Shown here in pieces: positions 19,835 through 29,394 of a stretch of 64,000 nucleotides of DNA. This stretch comes from Fidelibacterota bacterium UBA2986 (GTDB lineage Bacteria; Fidelibacterota; Marinisomatia; Marinisomatales; AB-629-J13), in the NCBI GenBank assembly GCA_002346675.1, contig DEAI01000006.1:1-64000 (forward strand). The letters run 5' to 3'. The notes under the pieces are model-generated. The model had not been told where the DNA came from. It saw only the letters and a list, made by a program, of their open reading frames with translations, and ran no database searches. The position numbers were made by a program, and so were the translations under genes. The first letter of the stretch is position 1; each line of letters begins with the position of its first letter.

Positions 19835-22800
19835 TTATTTCATCAAAACCATCTTCTTCATAGCGTGAAAGTCTCCCGCGGTGATCATGTATAGATATAC
19901 ACCACTTGAAACCGGCTCGCCCTGAAGATTGTGACTGTCCCACACAACACTGTGGAAACCAGCAGGCACGTGCGCCTGAACCAGGTCAGCTACTTTCTGT
20001 CCCATCATGTTGTAAACAGCGATGGATACATCAGAAGCTTCCGGAATCTGATAGCTGATATTTGTCACAGGATTGAACGGATTCGGAAAATTCTGCTCAA
20101 GACCAAAGGCCTCCGGAACTTCCGGTACCCTGTTCAGGGTCATATGAGTTACGCTTCCTGGAAGAGAAACGGTTCCCATTCCATCCAAGACGATCTCTTC
20201 GCCATCTGCTGCAAGCACCCACAGCATGTAGTCACCGGCATCCTTAACAATGTTGTACTCAATGACCAGCTCACTGGAGGGGTTCATCACATCAATAACA
20301 GCTGCATCTTCAGCGATCTTTGTGTCACCCGCAAAACGGACATCAAAAGCTCCATCAAAAGGCTTTGGCGGCAGACTGTGGCTCAGCGCGAGCTCCTCTG
20401 TTACCTCAACACCAAAGTGAAGTTTCATTCCGTTTACTGTCAGCGAGTTAGCTGTCAGCTCAGCTCTAGTTCTCGGCAACGAAGCGCCGGATGAGAGATA
20501 GACCATTCCATCCGCTGACGCTCTCAGCCAGTATCCCTTTCCAGGTGTAACTGCGTTCACCGGCTCTGAGTATGGATACCCATAGAGCGTTCCCTCTATG
20601 ACTACACCGTCTGGGTCATCAATCCCTGCATCCTGAGATACTGAACCAATGAGATTCCAACCGGCAGATAGTGAGATACCAAGGTCATCAACTGGATCAC
20701 CGGTCTGAGTGTCTGACCCATCAGAGTCAAATCTCAGCCAGTATCCCTGTCCGTTGTTTAGCGCATCAACCGCAACATATGGATACTCATAGAGCGTACC
20801 TTCAATGTGTCCGCTAAAGAGATCTCCGACACCGTTTGCGTCTGTACCAACTGCCAAACTAACCATGTTCCAGCCAGCTGAGTGATCCACTGTAACATCC
20901 ACCGTACTGGTACCGCCAGCAGCTGCGCAGGCCTCTTCAGATGGATCTGAGTAGATACCACCATCAATAGCGTAAACCCAACCACAGACTTCGTCTCCAT
21001 CACCGAAACCATAAATGGTTATCGATGTTTCCACTGTCTGAAAGCAGTAGTCCGTACCGGCAAATGCAAAACACAGCTCAAAGATAATATCTCTGAGACC
21101 GTGCTCAAATTCAAAGCTGCCGTCATTAATATTGAACTGCGATGCAGACACATCACGTCCCCCAGAACTAATAGTAAAAGAGGTGCTCTCCATGGTAGTA
21201 AAGTCACCGCCAGAGGCGAGAATCGTTCCATCATCCAGAGACAGCTCATAGTATCCTTCACCATAGCTACAGCAAATACCATCTCCATAGGCGTCATAGA
21301 TCGTGAACGTATAGTCACCATCTTCCAGCTCAACAGGGGTGCTGTACATTGTGTTGCTCTCATAACCTTCACCATTTGCTACAATGTTACCATCTGCATC
21401 AGCTATATCCCAGGAGGTCTCGCTACCATAGTTATCTGTAAGTATGTCTACATTGACCACGGTTCCGCTCGGCTCTGGGAAATCATAATCCCAGGACCAG
21501 GTTATTGCGGGATAGTCCGCCCCATCGACGTTAAGCCATCCGCCCTCTGCGACCACATTGGATGGTGCGTCAGGAGGCTCAACATATACCAACATTGCAC
21601 ATGCTGGGCTTGACGGAGGACTCTCTATTCCCCCAGAACTCGCTGTAACTTCGTAGCAGTACTCCACATTTTCTACAATGTCAGAGTCTTCAAATCCAGT
21701 CAGCAACATATCTGAGGCAATGGCCGCGCCGTCACGGTATACTGTGTAGGTGGTCTGCTCAAAATCAATAAGCTCAACTACCATTGTATATGTACCCTCA
21801 AACGCTCCATTCCAGAAATCACCAACGGCAAAATTTGCAACCATTGGATGGTCTGAGTTGTTTGTCCATGTAACATCGTGCTCAGTAAGATCAGGACTGT
21901 AGACTTGGGTATAGGACTCATCTAACTCAAAAACCCAGATACCTACGTCCATATTACCTGAGACATCTACATCACCCTCTGTAACAACGAGGCGCAGACT
22001 CTGACCGTTGTTTACCGAGATCTGAAACCAATCGGGGTCAACAGAACAGTGCACAAGGTCATAGGTTCCCGGACCAATGTCCCAGGAAGTACCTGAGCCA
22101 TCATTGTCCTCATATTCATCGTCAACACATTCCTCTACAGACTCGCCCTCTTCAATGGTAAATGCAAACGGTCCTGAATCGTAGGCATTATACCAGTAGA
22201 GATATAGATCCTGCCCAGCTGTCACATTAAACTCGACAGTTGAGGGACCATAATAACCACAGCAGTCATCGTTGTAGGTTAGGATGTCGGTATAACTTCC
22301 CTCTTCATTTGTCTCACAAGAGCCCAGAACGTATAGATAGGTGTCCCAAGCTGCGTCATCAGTTTCATTCTGAGATGAGATCGTTATGCTGCCATCTGCA
22401 CCAACTGAATAATGAAACCACTGGCTCTCACCGCTGGCGTCATTGCTTCCCCCAGAGGCAGAAAGAGGATACTCACATACCTGACCATCATAAACACAGC
22501 TGCCATCATCTTCCGTAGCATCTGGGTTATAGTTTGCAGCGTCAGGATCTGTACAGCCAAAAACATCCACTGAACCGCCAACCTCAAAGCTGGTCGAACC
22601 ATCGGTGCCACTTTCAAGGGTCCAGTTCAGATATACCGTTCCATCAGTTCCGGTAACGGTAAGATAGTTCCCGTTCCATCCATCACCATAAGAATCTGCA
22701 CCGGTAACATCATAGTTTCCGCCTTCAAGACACTCTTCGCTGGTGTAAGGTGCTCCCCCAGAGAATGAGGAACCATCTTCACCATTTATGGTCCACGATA

Positions 22801-25800
22801 CCTCACTCTGCCAGCTTCCGCCGTCACAGGATATTATAACCTCTGTGGCATTGCACTCCGGTGGTGGAGGAGGCTCATCGCCATCTACAAAAAGCGTTCC
22901 GCTATAGGGAGCTCCGCCATCCAAAAGGACTTCACCACTTGCAACATCGCTGATTGTCCATGAGACTTCACTCTGATAGCTTCCGCCATCGCAAGATACA
23001 CTGTAGCTTCCATTATCAATATCTAAATACTCTTCTGCATAGTTGCCAGTATCAAAGGTAAAGCAGCTCTGCTCATATCCGCCACCGATACACAGCTCAT
23101 TACCGTTCCAACCGTCACCCCAAGAATCATACATCTGAACTAAGAGAGTAGCTCTGACATCTTGGTCCACGGTCTGTGCTCTAGCCTGAGCGATTAGCTC
23201 CTGGAGCTCAGCATGCGAGGAGGCAACGCTGTTGCGGCCGCTTGACATTATTTGCTGGAATTTTTTCTCATTGTTATAAGCTTCCAACGCGGCAGGGTTT
23301 CCATGCCCATAAGGATGGAGACCTGATATTTTAAGCTCATCTTTGCTTTGGTTTAGAGCTTTTTTAGATCCAGGCCTGTCTATTGAATACTGCCTATTAG
23401 ATGCGGTACCCATGTCACCAAACTCACCTGACCGTCCACCGGGTGAAACATATGGCGGATCCCAAGCAAGATCTATGGACTCTACCAAAGGAGTAGCTGT
23501 CAGGTTTTGTGGACACTCAGGACAGTCCACACCCTCAACCCCAATGGTCAACTCATAGGTAATTGGATCTTCACCTGCGTAGTAGATAACACCCACATAT
23601 ACTGTCATGGGGTCATCCGACAGATTTGCATAGGTTGCCGCCTCAGTGGCATCCCAGTTTCCGCTTCCCGCGAGGTCATCACCGCCACCCCAATCACAAA
23701 TTCCATCGCCATCATAGTCCTCAACAAACAGGTCAATATCGTTACCTGCGTCACCTGTTCCCAAAGTGGAAACATTCAGGTTTGACCATGGGCCTACTGT
23801 GACAACGCTCCAGTCAATTGCCGTAAAACCACCAGGCTGCACAGCACCATCTGGGTTGTCTGATGTACACAGCGCATAGCCCCAGGTACCGTTCTCACCG
23901 TGATCTGTTGCAATATCTTTTGTGTCATCATCCTCATACATGTCATCAGCGCACAAGCCCTCTGCTCCTACCGTGAGCTCATAATCACCCATCATACCAC
24001 CGTAGCCATCTACCACTATATAGTAGGTGTTTCCGGCTACCAGGTCAACCGACAAACTGCTCAGCCAGCTGGTGTGAGAGTTAGCACACTCATCATCGTT
24101 ACATCCAGCCAAAACACTTGCGTCGTTTTCATAGACATAGACCTTGGTGTCGTAATAGGTACCCTCACCGCAGAGACTTATATCTACAGATATATCCTCG
24201 GTAGCATCATATCTGTACACCACATCCGGAGATGTACTCCCTGCGTATGGACATACCTCATCATAGTTATCATAAAATCCTAATGTTGTACCAAAAGTGG
24301 TAAATGGGATCGCACCCACAACAAACGGATCGTCCATTGTATCACCCTCAATACCGGCGATCGATGAAGCACAGGCCTCATTTGAGTGCCCCGATTCCTC
24401 TCCACCAGGGAGCATCTGTGAGACCGTATAACAGTTCTCAACATCGGGCTCTACATCGCCATCAAAATAACTTACACCTGTAATACCTTCCGCAATGGGA
24501 TCGCCATAGCGAAACACATTGAAAGTTGGCACATACAACTCCTGAACATCAACGGTGAGCTCAAAGTCCTGGTCAGGCTCCAACATTGCAGGAAACAAGA
24601 TAGAACCCATCCCACCACCATAGCCGTCTTCAGTTATCGTAAACTCGTGGGAAATGCACGTACCATCAAAGGTATAGCTACTTACCAACCAGTCATCACA
24701 GCCACAGTCATCCATAACAATGATACCGGTATTGGTCATACCCTCAGCACCACAGAGCGTGATACTTACGGAGTTGTTCGCATAGGGAAGCTCTATATCA
24801 TACCACACCGCATACCAATCTAATACGCCCTCACAGTCTACGGTAGAGCTTGATGTTGTACCACTTACGGTTACCGGATATGGGCCGCTAACTGGCTCAG
24901 CATCTTCACAGAGATCATTTGCCGGTGCAGGATACTCACAGCAGCCATCATCAATGGTAGGGTCTCCAACACTCATGCCCTCACAGTTATATCCATAGTT
25001 TGTAGCATTGACATCTGTACAGCCGAGCACCTCACCGGTTTCACCCAACTCTAAGATACCCGAGTACGGGGCACCTCCAGACAACAGCTCTTCACCAGAA
25101 TTGGTGTCAACTATTTGCCAGGAAACCTCGCCCTGCCAGGAACCACCATCACAGCTGACATCATAGACACCATCTGCCAAACTCAGGCTTGCTGTTCCGT
25201 CTGTTCCGGATTCCAATGTAAATGAATTTTCACCGATCATAAGCACGTTTCCGTTCCACCCGTCTCCGTAGGAATCCTGCATATTGATGGTAAGATCCGT
25301 GTCTCTCAAATTAAGGTCAGTATCAGCGATATTTGTTGATACATTGTAGAACCCAGATGCGTGCCTTACTTCGGGCTCATCACCTTTAGCAGGGTTGCTA
25401 CCAAAAAGGTCCACCACGTCCGTGTTCGTTGGGGTTGCAGTGAGAGCGTTTGTGACAACAGGCTCCCAGCTCAGATTGACCCCTCCGGGTACACCCTCAG
25501 CAGAAAGGGTCGGCTGATTTGGGTTATTAAAAGCGGTAACTGTCAACACATAGTCACCAAAGGAAGAGCCATAGCCAAAGACCTTGACCCAGCCCGTACC
25601 AGGAGTAACAGGCATAAGCGTGAACTCTGACTGCAAACCGCAAAAATCATCGTTCTCTACGAGAAAATTATCACAGCCATTCCAGATCTCCATCTTTGTA
25701 TCAAAGCCAGAGCCACACAGAGACACTGTAAGATTATCATAATCATCATCTACATCAAAGGAGTACCAGCGATAGTCACCGGGCTCTGTGGTTGCTCCGG

Positions 25801-27253
25801 TTGCCGAATCTCCATTGACATCTACGGTGAGCGGAAATTCACACAGCATACCTAAATCATAGACACATGATCCGTCATCCACTGTGGCATCTGGGTTGTA
25901 GTTCAGCGCTTCTGAATCAGTACAACCAAAAACATCTTCCACTTCACCCAATGAAAATATTCCATCATGGGGCGCTCCACCTGAGGCCACATTACCGCTG
26001 CCATCGGTATAATCTAGACTCCAGCTCACCTCACTTTGGTAGGAACCATAGTCAACAACAATGCTGTAGTTTCCATCAGCAACACAGAGCACATCGGCTC
26101 CCTCTGATCCCTCATCCAATGTTCCCTCAGCTACTAAATTGCCGTCGGATAGATCGTTAATGATATACACATTGCCGTTCCACCCATCTCCATAGGTATC
26201 ATACATTGACATTGTGATATCATTGGCATCACACTCATCGTACTCGCATGAAGCGTCATCTATATTGGCATCAGGGTTATAGTTATTTGCCTGTGGATCA
26301 GTACATCCTTCTACGGCAGCCGTCCAGCCAATCTCAAAGTCAGCGGGGTCTGCTGTATACCATCCGGCAATACGAATGTGAATTGTACTTCCAATTCTTC
26401 CCTCAGTTGACTCTCCATAGTAGTCAACACCGGTGGCATGAAACAGCTGCTCAAAGTACTGGTAGCCATAATTAATAAAATCGGCATAACTGCCATACTC
26501 ATCCAAACCACAAGTACCAATAGCCTGAATCATTTCATATTCTGGATAGCTGACCGTAAGAATACCTGCCTCAGGTATGGTAAAAGTATACCATCCCTCT
26601 CCGCCATCGTGAGCATTGGTACCAACAGCTCCCTCTAAAGGATATTCACACACATCACCGTTATAAAAACAGCTGCCGTCATCTGTATTGGCAGACTCAT
26701 CATAATTGATTGCATCGGGGTCTGTACACCCATATACCGGAATGTCACCACCGACGGTAAACATAAATGAACCCTCAGCGCCGCTGTCTATGGTTCCCTG
26801 ACCAAGCACATTGCCATCGGGATCAGAAAACGATATAGTTCCCCCGTTCCACCCATCACCATAGGAGTCATAAAGATATACTGTAAAATCACCATCCTCC
26901 AAGGATAACACCACTGTAGGAGTACCATCGCCACCCGCACCGGAGTCTACGATGTTGGAGTTAGCATCCATCACCTCCCATGAATTTTCAGTGGACCAAC
27001 TTCCAGGAACATATTCCCGGGTAACTTCGGTACTTCTAAATCCAGGGGTGTAATTTACTTCTCTCACGATAGTATCTGGTGTATTTCCAGACTCATAATA
27101 TTCTGCTTTTTCCTTTTCAATCAAGGACTGAGCATATTCATTTGTTGCTTTGGTTGGATCAACCAGCCTCTGGTTCTCCACCTCTGCAAAGACAGAGGTA
27201 ACCATAAGAGCGGCTACAAAGCTAAACAATATGGATTGTTTAAGTAGTTTCAT
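19835..27253 (-). CDS. Giant (2472 aa) secreted T9SS-sorted protein with DSYGDGWNG/GCTD modules and split FN3 domains
   Basis: AAGGAG lies 6 bases before the ATG at 27253. A signal peptide (1-23, cut after SVFA) is followed by a charged, probably helical stretch. Then come repeated acidic beta modules with DSYGDGWNG (five good copies and one degenerate DAYGDG copy) and five Cys modules of the GCTDxxAxNYN...DDGSC type. PPC-like beta domains are recognisable by DxYEDNDxxG. Three or four FN3 domains are each split after the LSW/LAW strand by inserted modules and resume at FNVYRDG-like strands. The last 350 residues carry two GYWLR modules and a T9SS sorting domain (NFPNPFNP, end MKKMVLMK). The Asp/Gly-rich loops suggest calcium binding (inference). 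It is probably a cell-surface protein; no catalytic motif was found. Confidence 0.88.
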   Translation of the reverse strand: MKLLKQSILFSFVAALMVTSVFAEVENQRLVDPTKATNEYAQSLIEKEKAEYYESGNTPDTIVREVNYTPGFRSTEVTREYVPGSWSTENSWEVMDANSNIVDSGAGGDGTPTVVLSLEDGDFTVYLYDSYGDGWNGGTISFSDPDGNVLGQGTIDSGAEGSFMFTVGGDIPVYGCTDPDAINYDESANTDDGSCFYNGDVCEYPLEGAVGTNAHDGGEGWYTFTIPEAGILTVSYPEYEMIQAIGTCGLDEYGSYADFINYGYQYFEQLFHATGVDYYGESTEGRIGSTIHIRIAGWYTADPADFEIGWTAAVEGCTDPQANNYNPDANIDDASCEYDECDANDITMSMYDTYGDGWNGNVYIINDLSDGNLVAEGTLDEGSEGADVLCVADGNYSIVVDYGSYQSEVSWSLDYTDGSGNVASGGAPHDGIFSLGEVEDVFGCTDSEALNYNPDATVDDGSCVYDLGMLCEFPLTVDVNGDSATGATTEPGDYRWYSFDVDDDYDNLTVSLCGSGFDTKMEIWNGCDNFLVENDDFCGLQSEFTLMPVTPGTGWVKVFGYGSSFGDYVLTVTAFNNPNQPTLSAEGVPGGVNLSWEPVVTNALTATPTNTDVVDLFGSNPAKGDEPEVRHASGFYNVSTNIADTDLNLRDTDLTINMQDSYGDGWNGNVLMIGENSFTLESGTDGTASLSLADGVYDVSCDGGSWQGEVSWQIVDTNSGEELLSGGAPYSGILELGETGEVLGCTDVNATNYGYNCEGMSVGDPTIDDGCCEYPAPANDLCEDAEPVSGPYPVTVSGTTSSSTVDCEGVLDWYAVWYDIELPYANNSVSITLCGAEGMTNTGIIVMDDCGCDDWLVSSYTFDGTCISHEFTITEDGYGGGMGSILFPAMLEPDQDFELTVDVQELYVPTFNVFRYGDPIAEGITGVSYFDGDVEPDVENCYTVSQMLPGGEESGHSNEACASSIAGIEGDTMDDPFVVGAIPFTTFGTTLGFYDNYDEVCPYAGSTSPDVVYRYDATEDISVDISLCGEGTYYDTKVYVYENDASVLAGCNDDECANSHTSWLSSLSVDLVAGNTYYIVVDGYGGMMGDYELTVGAEGLCADDMYEDDDTKDIATDHGENGTWGYALCTSDNPDGAVQPGGFTAIDWSVVTVGPWSNLNVSTLGTGDAGNDIDLFVEDYDGDGICDWGGGDDLAGSGNWDATEAATYANLSDDPMTVYVGVIYYAGEDPITYELTIGVEGVDCPECPQNLTATPLVESIDLAWDPPYVSPGGRSGEFGDMGTASNRQYSIDRPGSKKALNQSKDELKISGLHPYGHGNPAALEAYNNEKKFQQIMSSGRNSVASSHAELQELIAQARAQTVDQDVRATLLVQMYDSWGDGWNGNELCIGGGYEQSCFTFDTGNYAEEYLDIDNGSYSVSCDGGSYQSEVSWTISDVASGEVLLDGGAPYSGTLFVDGDEPPPPPECNATEVIISCDGGSWQSEVSWTINGEDGSSFSGGAPYTSEECLEGGNYDVTGADSYGDGWNGNYLTVTGTDGTVYLNWTLESGTDGSTSFEVGGSVDVFGCTDPDAANYNPDATEDDGSCVYDGQVCEYPLSASGGSNDASGESQWFHYSVGADGSITISSQNETDDAAWDTYLYVLGSCETNEEGSYTDILTYNDDCCGYYGPSTVEFNVTAGQDLYLYWYNAYDSGPFAFTIEEGESVEECVDDEYEDNDGSGTSWDIGPGTYDLVHCSVDPDWFQISVNNGQSLRLVVTEGDVDVSGNMDVGIWVFELDESYTQVYSPDLTEHDVTWTNNSDHPMVANFAVGDFWNGAFEGTYTMVVELIDFEQTTYTVYRDGAAIASDMLLTGFEDSDIVENVEYCYEVTASSGGIESPPSSPACAMLVYVEPPDAPSNVVAEGGWLNVDGADYPAITWSWDYDFPEPSGTVVNVDILTDNYGSETSWDIADADGNIVANGEGYESNTMYSTPVELEDGDYTFTIYDAYGDGICCSYGEGYYELSLDDGTILASGGDFTTMESTSFTISSGGRDVSASQFNINDGSFEFEHGLRDIIFELCFAFAGTDYCFQTVETSITIYGFGDGDEVCGWVYAIDGGIYSDPSEEACAAAGGTSTVDVTVDHSAGWNMVSLAVGTDANGVGDLFSGHIEGTLYEYPYVAVDALNNGQGYWLRFDSDGSDTQTGDPVDDLGISLSAGWNLIGSVSQDAGIDDPDGVVIEGTLYGYPYSEPVNAVTPGKGYWLRASADGMVYLSSGASLPRTRAELTANSLTVNGMKLHFGVEVTEELALSHSLPPKPFDGAFDVRFAGDTKIAEDAAVIDVMNPSSELVIEYNIVKDAGDYMLWVLAADGEEIVLDGMGTVSLPGSVTHMTLNRVPEVPEAFGLEQNFPNPFNPVTNISYQIPEASDVSIAVYNMMGQKVADLVQAHVPAGFHSVVWDSHNLQGEPVSSGVYLYMITAGDFHAMKKMVLMK
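22500..26780 (-). repeat. DSYGDGWNG plus GCTD Cys-module cassettes
   Basis: The pair of an acidic DSYGDGWNG beta module followed by a GCTD...DDGSC-type Cys loop recurs. GCTD motifs lie near 26725, 26300, 25925, 25015 and 22550. The order (DSYGDGWNG, GGAPYSG, then GCTD) is kept in several copies, which indicates duplication as a cassette. Confidence 0.8.
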
Positions 27254-27683
27254 TTTCTACTCCTTTTTATTTTGGTTAAATGCAAATAAATTAAATTATT
27301 TTCACAAGAAAATGTGGGACGAAAAAGGCAGGGAGAGGGGACTGCCGACAGTCTGTCGGCACGGACGGAAAGGGGTTGGGAAAACTGCCTGGAGCAAGTC
27401 ACAGTGCTATTTTCCTGCCTCAAGTGTACGACACCAATATGAGATAAAATACCGGTGCAAACCGTACTTTAATGATAAGGTCTTCCACATAGCTCGGTCG
27501 CAAATGTATAAACCCTAATCACACAATACAAGAGAAATAATCTGATAAAAGTCAAAATATGATTTACATCACATCTGCGCTTTTTAATCATTGAGCTACA
27601 GCTTATTTATTTTTATTTAAAAGTAATGAAAAGCCGTAATTTTTCCTAATCTTTTTCAAGTGTTTATTTAAAATAAGGAAACC
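27254..27683. other. Intergenic region between divergent genes
   Basis: 430 bases without a credible gene. It should contain the promoters of the 2472-aa protein (minus) and of the CBS-like gene (plus). It carries a perfect interrupted palindrome at 27343-27361 and a moderately GC-rich patch at 27310-27420 in otherwise AT-rich surroundings. I recognised no known riboswitch. Confidence 0.6.
27343..27361. promoter_or_regulatory. Operator-like 19-bp palindrome
   Basis: TGCCGACAG-T-CTGTCGGCA is a perfect 9-bp inverted repeat with a 1-base centre. It lies about 90 bases upstream of the start of the 2472-aa protein gene and has no U-run, so it looks like a dimeric regulator site or a 5'-leader hairpin. 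Confidence 0.45.
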
Positions 27684-28640
27684 ATGATCTATAATACAGT
27701 TTTAGAAACAATTGGCAAAACTCCGATCATAAGACTGAATAAGGTCGGAAAAGGTCTGGATGCAGGTCTATTTGTGAAGTGTGAATTTTTTAATGCCGGT
27801 GGGTCACTAAAGGACCGCATCGGAGCTAGAATGATTGAGGAGGCAGAGAGATCAGGGCGGATCAAACCAGGTGACACCCTAATCGAGCCTACATCAGGGA
27901 ACACTGGAATTGGCCTGGCCCTCGCTGCAGCGGTAAAAGGATACCATCTCATCATAACCATGCCCGAAAAAATGAGCATGGAAAAAGAGGTGGTTTTGAG
28001 GGCTCTAGGTGCGGAGATCATACGCACTCCTACCGAGGCTGCACACGATGCACCGGAGGGGCTTATAGAGGTCGCCAAAAAATTACAGCGAGAGACCCCG
28101 AACTCTCATATTTTGGATCAATATAAAAACCCAGAGAACCCTGACGCACACTATAAGGGAACAGCTGAGGAAATTTTATCTGAATTTGGAACAAACCTCC
28201 ACACAGTTGTCATGGGAGTCGGGACCGGCGGAACTATCAGCGGGGTCTCAAAAAGGTTGAAAGAGTGCATACCTAATATCAACATTGTGGGCGTTGACCC
28301 GTTTGGGTCTATTCTCGGGGGCGGAGACGAGGTGTTTCCCTACTTTGTAGAGGGAATTGGCTATGATTTTTTTCCAGATGTTTTGGACAACGAGCTGGTA
28401 GACAGATATATCAAGGTGAACGATGAAAACTCATTTAAAACTGCGAGACAGCTGATCAGGGAGGAGGGTCTTTTGGTTGGGGGCTCCTCCGGCTCCTGTG
28501 TGTGGGCGGGGCTCCAGGTTGCAAAAGAGCTAAAGAAAAATGAGAACTGTCTTATTATATTAGCAGATGGTATTCGCAACTATCTGAGCAAGTTCATTTC
28601 TGACAATTGGATGAGAGAAAAGGGGTTTGAGGTAGACTGA
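27684..28640 (+). CDS. cbs: Cystathionine beta-synthase / cysteine synthase family PLP enzyme
   Basis: 318 aa, fold-type II PLP enzyme of sulfur amino acid metabolism. The PLP lysine lies in NAGGSLKDR, the substrate-binding loop is EPTSGNTGIG, the phosphate loop is GVGTGGTISG and GGSSGS lies near the C-terminus. FVKCEFFNAGG, MPEKMSMEKEVVLRALGAE, NSHILDQYKN and VEGIGYDFFP resemble the catalytic core of eukaryotic-type cystathionine beta-synthase more than CysK, from memory of those families. Both the N-terminal heme region and the C-terminal CBS regulatory domains are absent. It would condense serine (or O-acetylserine) with homocysteine (or sulfide). AAGGAAA precedes the ATG. A TlpA-like gene follows 37 bases downstream. 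Confidence 0.85.
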   Translation: MIYNTVLETIGKTPIIRLNKVGKGLDAGLFVKCEFFNAGGSLKDRIGARMIEEAERSGRIKPGDTLIEPTSGNTGIGLALAAAVKGYHLIITMPEKMSMEKEVVLRALGAEIIRTPTEAAHDAPEGLIEVAKKLQRETPNSHILDQYKNPENPDAHYKGTAEEILSEFGTNLHTVVMGVGTGGTISGVSKRLKECIPNINIVGVDPFGSILGGGDEVFPYFVEGIGYDFFPDVLDNELVDRYIKVNDENSFKTARQLIREEGLLVGGSSGSCVWAGLQVAKELKKNENCLIILADGIRNYLSKFISDNWMREKGFEVD

Positions 28641-28677
28641 TTTTCTGCTCTGCCTGAAAATTGTATTTCTTATTAAA

Positions 28678-29394
28678 ATGAATTATAGAACGGCACATAT
28701 AAGACACCATTTATTTGTCATTTTTATTGGCCTTAGCGTGTCCCAGGCTGAAAGTGAATTTACTCCTAACGGTGTAGATATGAGGGGATATATTGTAAAC
28801 GTTGGCGAGCAGTCACCAGACTTCAAACTAGAGTTTCCAGATGGATCTTCCACCTCACTTGAAAAACTAATGGGCAACGTGGTCATGCTCCAGTTCACCG
28901 CATCGTGGTGCTCTGTCTGCAGAGATGAGATGCCGCACATCGAAAGTGATATCTGGAAGCCCTATCAAAAATCCGGACTCAGACTCATTGGTATTGACCT
29001 GGATGAGCCCCCAGAGACTGTGGTGAAGTTCGCCCAAGAAATGAAAATCAGCTATCCGCTAGCGGTTGACTCAGCGGCCATAGTGTTTCATAAATTTGCT
29101 GAAAAAAACGCGGGAGTCACCAGAAATATCATTCTCGACCCAAACGGAAAAATCATATTTCTTACTAGACTGTTTGACCCAGCAGAGTTCAGAGAAATGA
29201 TATCTGTTATCCACAAAGAGCTCGAAAAGAAAAACTCTCAGGATATTTCGTCCTTAGAGGAGGAAATAAAATCTTTGAAGACAAAAGATCGTGCTGGTGT
29301 TAGATCAATGACCTCCAAACTCTATCGCTCTAAATTGAGTCTCAAGAAAAAGATTCAAACAAAGAACTATCTGGATCGGATAAACCGCTTTTAA
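28678..29394 (+). CDS. TlpA-like secreted thioredoxin-fold thiol-disulfide oxidoreductase
   Basis: 238 aa. An N-terminal signal peptide (about 1-25, IFIGLSVSQA) is followed by a TlpA/ResA-type thioredoxin domain: SPDFKLEFPDGSSTSLEKL, then FTASWCSVCRDEMP with the redox pair Cys78/Cys81. The cis-Pro position expected near VTRNIILDPNGK is not obvious. The C-terminal ~50 residues are Lys/Glu-rich and probably helical, beyond the usual domain. It likely acts outside the cytoplasmic membrane to reduce or oxidise protein thiols. Its stop codon overlaps the uvrC stop in a shared TTAA, so the two genes converge with no spacer. Confidence 0.85.
   Translation: MNYRTAHIRHHLFVIFIGLSVSQAESEFTPNGVDMRGYIVNVGEQSPDFKLEFPDGSSTSLEKLMGNVVMLQFTASWCSVCRDEMPHIESDIWKPYQKSGLRLIGIDLDEPPETVVKFAQEMKISYPLAVDSAAIVFHKFAEKNAGVTRNIILDPNGKIIFLTRLFDPAEFREMISVIHKELEKKNSQDISSLEEEIKSLKTKDRAGVRSMTSKLYRSKLSLKKKIQTKNYLDRINRF

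Noticed and set aside
19674..19943. 89-codon minus-strand frame overlapping the end of the 2472-aa gene
   Set aside because: It crosses a terminator hairpin and overlaps the T9SS domain in another frame, with no RBS.
27400..27520. Riboswitch upstream of the CBS-like gene
   Set aside because: I could not match any known SAM, cobalamin or cyclic-di-GMP core by eye; only an isolated palindrome is clear.
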